From positions 149,827,428 through 149,891,427 of the forward strand of contig NC_135784.1 of the NCBI RefSeq assembly GCF_051106095.1: 64,000 bases of DNA. Direction: 5' to 3'. This DNA is from Pogona vitticeps. Lineage: Eukaryota > Chordata > Lepidosauria > Squamata > Agamidae. Positions 56,100 to 64,000 of this stretch are shown here, piece after piece (position 1 is the first letter of the stretch; the number at the start of each line of letters is the position of its first letter). The notes beneath the pieces were generated by a model. That model saw only the letters and a program-made list of their open reading frames with translations, was not told the origin of the DNA and made no database searches. The translations under genes and the position numbers were made by a program.

Positions 56100-56200
56100 A
56101 CTGAATACACGGTCCTGTGGCACTTTTAAGAAGAACAGAGTTATCGCAAGGTGAGCTTCCTTGGCTTACAAGCAACTTCCTCAGACACATGGAGAGCAAC
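56100..56200. repeat. unclassified dispersed reptile repeat
   Basis: CCTGTGGCACTTTTAAGAAG, AGGTGAGCTTCCTTGGC and CTTCCTCAGACACATGGAG form a block widely repeated in reptiles. Its family is not assigned. The relics at 27.2 and 39.2 kb have only a shorter, different version. Confidence 0.35.
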
Positions 56201-56419
56201 ATTTAGGGCACACACAAATTTACACCGTGACCATCATTGTCCAAAAATAGAACGCTGCACTTTTCTGGTTTCTGAGTTCCATGAAGAAACCACTGCTATG
56301 CTAGTTTTTCCCCCTGTAGTTAACTAGGCAACCAAGGTGAATTATCTGTGTATCGGCAGGAAAAGAAATAACAACAAGCCCGCCCCCCAGCAAGATCCCA
56401 GACGTTACTTTCCAGCCGC

Positions 56420-56554
56420 TGAAGCTCCCGCTAGGCTTCTCCCCGAGACTACATTTCCCACAACCCTTTGCGTCATCAGAGTCCTTCGGATTGGTTCTTC
56501 AAGCGCCAAGAGGGGAGCCCTGAATTCTCCCGCGCTCTCTGCCCGCTTTGGGAA
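56420..56554 (+). promoter_or_regulatory. PRIM1: PRIM1 proximal promoter
   Basis: ACTACATTTCCCA (56448-56460), a ZNF143/THAP11-type site, is followed by TGCGTCATC (CRE-like) and an inverted CCAAT box in GGATTGGTTC (56488-56497). It then becomes GC-rich and has no TATA box. This is a typical layout for a cell-cycle or housekeeping gene. It may also serve the divergent SDR copy 4 (inference). Confidence 0.6.
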
Positions 56555-56657
56555 ATGGCAGATTTCGACCCTGGTGCTTTGCCGGACCTGCTGCCCCTTT
56601 ATTACCGCCGCCTTTTCCCTTTCGGCCTGTATGGGCGGTGGCTGCGCTATGGCGATG
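56555..56657 (+). CDS. PRIM1: PRIM1, DNA primase small subunit, coding exon 1 (partial gene)
   Basis: Codons 1-34 plus one base encode MADFDPGALPDLLPLYYRRL and FPFGLYGRWLRYGD, followed by the donor GTGAGG. Human PRIM1 begins METFDPTELPELLKLYYRRL and has 34 codons in exon 1, so identity, length and phase all fit. PRIM1 is the catalytic p49 subunit that makes RNA primers in the pol alpha-primase complex. The catalytic aspartates lie in later exons, outside this window. The gene runs rightward and would contain the 93-bp array in intron 1. It stands divergently from SDR copy 4. Confidence 0.93.
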
Positions 56658-57231
56658 GTGAGGAGGAGCGGTGGGTGGGTGTTTTGTTTTGTTTTTTGGC
56701 ATTCCATGCCTGGAGCCGAAAAGGAACGCGCGACGTTGTTTGTAATTTCGGGTGGGCGGCGGACTGAGCTTTGTAACGAGGAGCAGAGAGGTAACGAAAA
56801 CCATACCTGGCACCTTGGGCTCATTGAAGAAAGCAAGGAGTAGCAAATAAATAATCAATCTCAGGGGCGGGGATGCTGTGGCCCTCTTCACGTTTTTGGA
56901 GTACAATACCCAATAATCCCTTACTAGCTGGGGCTGATGGGACTTGTAAGCCAAGACAACTGTAGGGGAAGAAGGTTCCCGTACCTCCCTGAGATTTCAG
57001 ATTCTTCTAAAAACTAGCTGGGGTGGAAGTCATTGAGAGAAAGGGGGAGCCAGGAGAACATTGTTCCTCAGCTCCCTTTCTCTTTTTGGGGTGCAACCTC
57101 TGCTGTTTCCATTATCTAATTATTTTTAACTAGGGAACGAACGTAGGGAATGTACTAAACGGATGATCACTGAAAGGGATGATCGGGATGATTGCCTGCA
57201 GTTCACCTCCAAGCCCCTAGATGTCACTATC
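56658..57231 (+). other. PRIM1: start of PRIM1 intron 1
   Basis: Sequence from the donor to the tandem array. The first 100 bp are GC-rich and G-rich on the plus strand. No further exon is seen. Confidence 0.6.
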
Positions 57232-60200
57232 TTATCTTTCTGATTTACGTGGGATGATGGGGTTATTAGTGCATATATGTATACCTGGGACTGGTCTCTA
57301 TGCGTTTCCAGTGGGATGATGGCTGTATCTTTCTGATTTACGTGGGATGATGGGGTTATTAGTGCATATATGTATACCTGGGACTGGTCTCTATGCGTTT
57401 CCAGTGGGATGATGGCTGTATCTTTCTGATTTACGTGGGATGATGGGGTTATTAGTGCATATATGTATACCTGGCACTGGCCTCTATGCGTTTCCAGTGG
57501 GATGATGGCTGTATCTTTCTGATTTACGTGGGATGATGGGGTTATTAGTGCATATATGTATACCTGGCACTGGCCTCTATGCGTTTCCAGTGGGATGATG
57601 GCTGTATCTTTCTGATTTACGTGGGATGATGGGGTTATTAGTGCATATATGTATACCTGGCACTGGCCTCTATGCGTTTCCAGTGGGATGATGGCTGTAT
57701 CTTTCTGATTTACGTGGGATGATGGGGTTATTAGTGCATGTATGTATACCTGGCACTGGCCTCTATGCGTTTCCAGTGGGATGATGGCTGTATCTTTCTG
57801 ATTTACGTGGGATGATGGGGTTATTAGTGCATATATGTATACCTGGCACTGGCCTCTATGCGTTTCCTGTGGGATGATGGCTGTATCTTTCTGATTTACG
57901 TGGGATGATGGGGTTATTAGTGCATATATGTATACCTGGCACTGGCCTCTATGCGTTTCCAGTGGGATGATGGCTGTATCTTTCTGATTTACGTGGGATG
58001 ATGGGGTTATTAGTGCATATATGTATACCTGGGACTGGCCTCTATGCGTTTCCAGTGGGATGATGGCTGTATCTTTCTGATTTACGTGGGATGATGGGGT
58101 TATTAGTGCATATATGTATACCTGGCACTGGCCTCTATGCGTTTCCAGTGGGATGATTGCTGTATCTTTCTGATTTACGTGGGATGATGGGGTTATTAGT
58201 GCATGTATGTATACCTGGCACTGGCCTCTATGCGTTTCCTGTGGGATGATGGCTGTATCTTTCTGATTTACGTGGGATGATGGGGTTATTAGTGCATGTA
58301 TGTATACCTGGGACTGGCCTCTATGCGTTTCCTGTGGGATGATGGCTGTATCTTTCTGATTTACGTGGGATGATGGGGTTATTAGTGCATATATGTATAC
58401 CTGGCACTGGCCTCTATGCGTTTCCTGTGGGATGATGGCTGTATCTTTCTGATTTACGTGGGATGATGGGGTTATTAGTGCATATATGTATACCTGGCAC
58501 TGGCCTCTATGCGTTTCCAGTGGGATGATGGCTGTATCTTTCTGATTTACGTGGGATGATGGGGTTATTAGTGCATATATGTATACCTGGGACTGGCCTC
58601 TATGCGTTTCCAGTGGGATGATGGCTGTATCTTTCTGATTTACGTGGGATGATGGGGTTATTAGTGCATGTATGTATACCTGGGACTGGCCTCTATGCGT
58701 TTCCTGTGGGATGATGGCTGTATCTTTCTGATTTACGTGGGATGATGGGGTTATTAGTGCATGTATGTATACCTGGCACTGGCCTCTATGCGTTTCCTGT
58801 GGGATGATGGCTGTATCTTTCTGATTTACGTGGGATGATGGGGTTATTAGTGCATGTATGTATACCTGGCACTGGCCTCTATGCGTTTCCTGTGGGATGA
58901 TGGCTGTATCTTTCTGATTTACGTGGGATGATGGGGTTATTAGTGCATGTATGTATACCTGGCACTGGCCTCTATGCGTTACCAGTGGGATGATGGCTGT
59001 ATCTTTCTGATTTACGTGGGATGATGGGGTTATTAGTGCATGTATGTATACCTGGCACTGGCCTCTATGCGTTACCTGTGGGATGATGGCTGTATCTTTC
59101 TGATTTACGTGGGATGATGGGGTTATTAGTGCATATATGTATACCTGGCACTGGCCTCTATGCGTTTCCAGTGGGATGATGGCTGTATCTTTCTGATTTA
59201 CGTGGGATGATGGGGTTATTAGTGCATATATGTATACCTGGCACTGGCCTCTATGCGTTTCCAGTGGGATGATGGCTGTATCTTTCTGATTTACGTGGGA
59301 TGATGGGGTTATTAGTGCATATATGTATACCTGGGACTGGCCTCTATGCGTTTCCAGTGGGATGATGGCTGTATCTTTCTGATTTACGTGGGATGATGGG
59401 GTTATTAGTGCATATATGTATACCTGGCACTGGCCTCTATGCGTTTCCTGTGGGATGATGGCTGTATCTTTCTGATTTACGTGGGATGATGGGGTTATTA
59501 GTGCATATATGTATACCTGGCACTGGCCTCTATGCGTTTCCTGTGGGATGATGGCTGTATCTTTCTGATTTACGTGGGATGATGGGGTTATTAGTGCATA
59601 TATGTATACCTGGCACTGGCCTCTATGCGTTTCCAGTGGGATGATGGCTGTATCTTTCTGATTTACGTGGGATGATGGGGTTATTAGTGCATATATGTAT
59701 ACCTGGCACTGGCCTCTATGCGTTTCCAGTGGGATGATGGCTGTATCTTTCTGATTTACGTGGGATGATGGGGTTATTAGTGCATATATGTATACCTGGC
59801 ACTGGCCTCTATGCGTTTCCAGTGGGATGATGGCTGTATCTTTCTGATTTACGTGGGATGATGGGGTTATTAGTGCATATATGTATACCTGGCACTGGCC
59901 TCTATGCGTTTCCAGTGGGATGATGGCTGTATCTTTCTGATTTACGTGGGATGATGGGGTTATTAGTGCATATATGTATACCTGGCACTGGCCTCTATGC
60001 GTTTCCAGTGGGATGATGGCTGTATCTTTCTGATTTACGTGGGATGATGGGGTTATTAGTGCATATATGTATACCTGGCACTGGCCTCTATGCGTTTCCA
60101 GTGGGATGATGGCTGTATCTTTCTGATTTACGTGGGATGATGGGGTTATTAGTGCATATATGTATACCTGGCACTGGCCTCTATGCGTTTCCAGTGGGAT

Positions 60201-63200
60201 GATGGCTGTATCTTTCTGATTTACGTGGGATGATGGGGTTATTAGTGCATGTATGTATACCTGGCACTGGCCTCTATGCGTTTCCTGTGGGATGATGGCT
60301 GTATCTTTCTGATTTACGTGGGATGATGGGGTTATTAGTGCATGTATGTATACCTGGCACTGGCCTCTATGCGTTTCCTGTGGGATGATGGCTGTATCTT
60401 TCTGATTTACGTGGGATGATGGGGTTATTAGTGCATGTATGTATACCTGGCACTGGCCTCTATGCGTTTCCAGTGGGATGATGGCTGTATCTTTCTGATT
60501 TACGTGGGATGATGGGGTTATTAGTGCATGTATGTATACCTGGCACTGGCCTCTATGCGTTTCCAGTGGGATGATGGCTGTATCTTTCTGATTTACGTGG
60601 GATGATGGGGTTATTAGTGCATGTATGTATACCTGGCACTGGCCTCTATGCGTTTCCAGTGGGATGATTGCTGTATCTTTCTGATTTACGTGGGATGATG
60701 GGGTTATTAGTGCATGTATGTATACCTGGCACTGGCCTCTATGCGTTTCCAGTGGGATGATGGCTGTATCTTTCTGATTTACGTGGGATGATGGGGTTAT
60801 TAGTGCATGTATGTATACCTGGGACTGGCCTCTATGCGTTTCCTGTGGGATGATGTCTGTATCTTTCTGATTTACGTGGGATGATGGGGTTATTAGTGCA
60901 TGTATGTATACCTGGGACTGGCCTCTATGCGTTTCCTGTGGGATGATGACTGTATCTTTCTGATTTACGTGGGATGATGGGGTTATTAGTGCATATATGT
61001 ATACCTGGGACTGGCCTCTATGCGTTTCCAGTGGGATGATGGCTGTATCTTTCTGATTTACGTGGGATGATGGGGTTATTAGTGCATATATGTATACCTG
61101 GGACTGGCCTCTATGCGTTTCCTGTGGGATGATGGCTGTATCTTTCTGATTTACGTGGGATGATGGGGTTATTAGTGCATGTATGTATACCTGGGACTGG
61201 CCTCTATGCGTTTCCTGTGGGATGATGGCTGTATCTTTCTGATTTACGTGGGATGATGGGGTTATTAGTGCATGTATGTATACCTGGCACTGGCCTCTAT
61301 GCGTTTCCTGTGGGATGATGGCTGTATCTTTCTGATTTACGTGGGATGATGGGGTTATTAGTGCATGTATGTATACCTGGCACTGGCCTCTATGCGTTTC
61401 CTGTGGGATGATGGCTGTATCTTTCTGATTTACGTGGGATGATGGGGTTATTAGTGCATGTATGTATACCTGGCACTGGCCTCTATGCGTTTCCTGTGGG
61501 ATGATGGCTGTATCTTTCTGATTTACGTGGGATGATGGGGTTATTAGTGCATGTATGTATACCTGGCACTGGCCTCTATGCGTTTCCAGTGGGATGATGG
61601 CTGTATCTTTCTGATTTACGTGGGATGATGGGGTTATTAGTGCATGTATGTATACCTGGGACTGGCCTCTATGCGTTTCCTGTGGGATGATGGCTGTATC
61701 TTTCTGATTTACGTGGGATGATGGGGTTATTAGTGCATGTATGTATACCTGGCACTGGCCTCTATGCGTTACCAGTGGGATGATGGCTGTATCTTTCTGA
61801 TTTACGTGGGATGATGGGGTTATTAGTGCATGTATGTATACCTGGCACTGGCCTCTATGCGTTTCCAGTGGGATGATGGCTGTATCTTTCTGATTTACGT
61901 GGGATGATGGGGTTATTAGTGCATGTATGTATACCTGGCACTGGCCTCTATGCGTTTCCAGTGGGATGATGGCTGTATCTTTCTGATTTACGTGGGATGA
62001 TGGGGTTATTAGTGCATGTATGTATACCTGGCACTGGCCTCTATGCGTTTCCAGTGGGATGATGGCTGTATCTTTCTGATTTACGTGGGATGATGGGGTT
62101 ATTAGTGCATGTATGTATACCTGGCACTGGCCTCTATGCGTTTCCTGTGGGATGATGGCTGTATCTTTCTGATTTACGTGGGATGATGGGGTTATTAGTG
62201 CATGTATGTATACCTGGCACTGGCCTCTATGCGTTTCCTGTGGGATGATGGCTGTATCTTTCTGATTTACGTGGGATGATGGGGTTATTAGTGCATGTAT
62301 GTATACCTGGCACTGGCCTCTATGCGTTTCCTGTGGGATGATGGCTGTATCTTTCTGATTTACGTGGGATGATGGGGTTATTAGTGCATGTATGTATACC
62401 TGGCACTGGCCTCTATGCGTTTCCTGTGGGATGATGGCTGTATCTTTCTGATTTACGTGGGATGATGGGGTTATTAGTGCATGTATGTATACCTGGCACT
62501 GGCCTCTATGCGTTTCCTGTGGGATGATGGCTGTATCTTTCTGATTTACGTGGGATGATGGGGTTATTAGTGCATGTATGTATACCTGGCACTGGCCTCT
62601 ATGCGTTTCCTGTGGGATGATGGCTGTATCTTTCTGATTTACGTGGGATGATGGGGTTATTAGTGCATGTATGTATACCTGGGACTGGCCTCTATGCGTT
62701 TCCAGTGGGATGATGGCTGTATCTTTCTGATTTACGTGGGATGATGGGGTTATTAGTGCATGTATGTATACCTGGCACTGGCCTCTATGCGTTTCCAGTG
62801 GGATGATGGCTGTATCTTTCTGATTTACGTGGGATGATGGGGTTATTAGTGCATGTATGTATACCTGGCACTGGCCTCTATGCGTTTCCAGTGGGATGAT
62901 GGCTGTATCTTTCTGATTTACGTGGGATGATGGGGTTATTAGTGCATGTATGTATACCTGGCACTGGCCTCTATGCGTTACCAGTGGGATGATGGCTGTA
63001 TCTTTCTGATTTACGTGGGATGATGGGGTTATTAGTGCATGTATGTATACCTGGCACTGGCCTCTATGCGTTTCCAGTGGGATGATGGCTGTATCTTTCT
63101 GATTTACGTGGGATGATGGGGTTATTAGTGCATGTATGTATACCTGGCACTGGCCTCTATGCGTTTCCAGTGGGATGATGGCTGTATCTTTCTGATTTAC

Positions 63201-63935
63201 GTGGGATGATGGGGTTATTAGTGCATGTATGTATACCTGGCCCTGGCCTCTATGCGTTACCAGTGGGATGATGGCTGTATCTTTCTGATTTACGTGGGAT
63301 GATGGGGTTATTAGTGCATGTATGTATACCTGGCCCTGGCCTCTATGCGTTTCCAGTGGGATGATGGCTGTATCTTTCTGATTTACGTGGGATGATGGGG
63401 TTATTAGTGCATGTATGTATACCTGGCCCTGGCCTCTATGCGTTTCCTGTGGGATGATGGCTGTATCTTTCTGATTTACGTGGGATGATGGGGTTATTAG
63501 TGCATATATGTATACCTGGCACTGGCCTCTATGCGTTTCCAGTGGGATGATGGCTGTATCTTTCTGATTTACGTGGGATGATGGGGTTATTAGTGCATAT
63601 ATGTATACCTGGGACTGGCCTCTACGCGTTTCCTGTGGGATGATGGCTGTATCTTTCTGATTTACGTGGGATGATGGGGTTATTAGTGCATATATGTATA
63701 CCTGGCACTGGCCTCTACGCGTTTCCTGTGGGATGATGGCTGTATCTTTCTGATTTACGTGGGATGATGGGGTTATTAGTGCATATATGTATACCTGGCA
63801 CTGGCCTCTACGCGTTTCCTGTGGGATGATGGCTGTATCTTTCTGATTTACGTTGGATGATGGGGTTATTAGTGCATATATGTATACCTGGCACTGGTCT
63901 CTATGCGTTTCCAGCGGGATGATGGCTTTATTTTT
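57232..63935. repeat. 93-bp tandem repeat array (about 72 units)
   Basis: The motif GTGGGATGATGGCTG recurs every 93 bp from 57311 to 63914, a distance of 6603 bp or exactly 71 periods, so there is no net indel. A partial first unit precedes it. Each unit divides into three 31-bp parts, the first two both starting GTGGGATGATGG. Units vary mainly at a few single bases (CATATATG/CATGTATG, GGGACTGG/GGCACTGG, TTCCAGTGG/TTCCTGTGG, GTTTCC/GTTACC). It has no spacers and no long open frame. Confidence 0.97.
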
Positions 63936-63937
63936 TT

Positions 63938-64000
63938 AGTGGTCCCTCAACATGGAATATTAATTCGTTCCAGAACAGCAAATATATGTTGAACCCATAA
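63938..64000 (+). mobile_element. start of a Tigger-like element, cut by the window edge
   Basis: AGTGGTCCCTCAACATGGAA, then TTAATTCGTTCCAGAACAGC resembles the opening of the MITE at 7167-7335 (CAGTGGTACCTCAACTTACG). Only 63 bp are visible. Confidence 0.4.

Noticed and set aside
57232-63935. Possible CRISPR-like array
   Set aside because: The units are contiguous 93-bp repeats without unique spacers, in a vertebrate intron. It is a minisatellite.

Overview
The window is nuclear DNA from a squamate reptile (lizard or snake). Split genes with GT-AG introns, abundant BovB (RTE) LINE copies, a Sauria-type tRNA SINE, other tRNA-headed SINEs, L2/CR1-like LINE tails, and hAT and Tigger-like DNA transposons together fit that group. 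The species cannot be named from the sequence alone.

The genes are four complete four-exon members of the SDR9C family (microsomal retinol / 17-beta- and 3-alpha-hydroxysteroid dehydrogenases of the RDH16, RDH7 and HSD17B6 type) and the first coding exon of PRIM1, the small subunit of DNA primase. SDR copy 1 (plus strand, 1623-10950, 315 aa) faces tail-to-tail a tandem array of three minus-strand copies: copy 2 at 18207-23150, copy 3 at 30719-36789 and copy 4 at 42632-51807, each 318 aa. All four keep the TGxxxGxG cofactor motif, NNAG, Ser164, Tyr176 and Lys180. Copy 4 stands head-to-head with PRIM1 (56555 onward, plus strand). From memory, this matches the human 12q13 order PRIM1 - HSD17B6 - SDR9C7 - RDH16.

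The array arose by tandem duplication of a unit of about 12 kb holding one SDR gene plus the PRIM1 promoter and first exon. Approximate units are 17590-30195, 30195-42108 and 42108 to PRIM1. Each inner unit therefore ends in a decapitated PRIM1 promoter/exon 1 relic (near 27.5 kb and 39.5 kb), both with the same 11-nt loss in the coding part. Later insertions distinguish the units. A BovB copy with a 14-bp target duplication sits in unit 1, and its empty site is visible in unit 2. Two Tigger-like elements, each carrying a nested LTR-like insert, plus a solo LTR lie in intron 2 of copy 4. Another LTR-like insert and a hAT element lie upstream of copy 4.

Region by region: 1-1.6 kb, repeats; 1.6-11 kb, SDR copy 1 with repeat-filled introns; 11-17.6 kb, intergenic, with a long internally deleted BovB; 17.6-30.2 kb, unit 1; 30.2-42.1 kb, unit 2; 42.1-57 kb, unit 3 and PRIM1 exon 1; 57.2-63.9 kb, a very regular 93-bp tandem array of about 72 units, probably inside PRIM1 intron 1. 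No CRISPR array, bacterial operon or genuine tRNA/rRNA gene was found.
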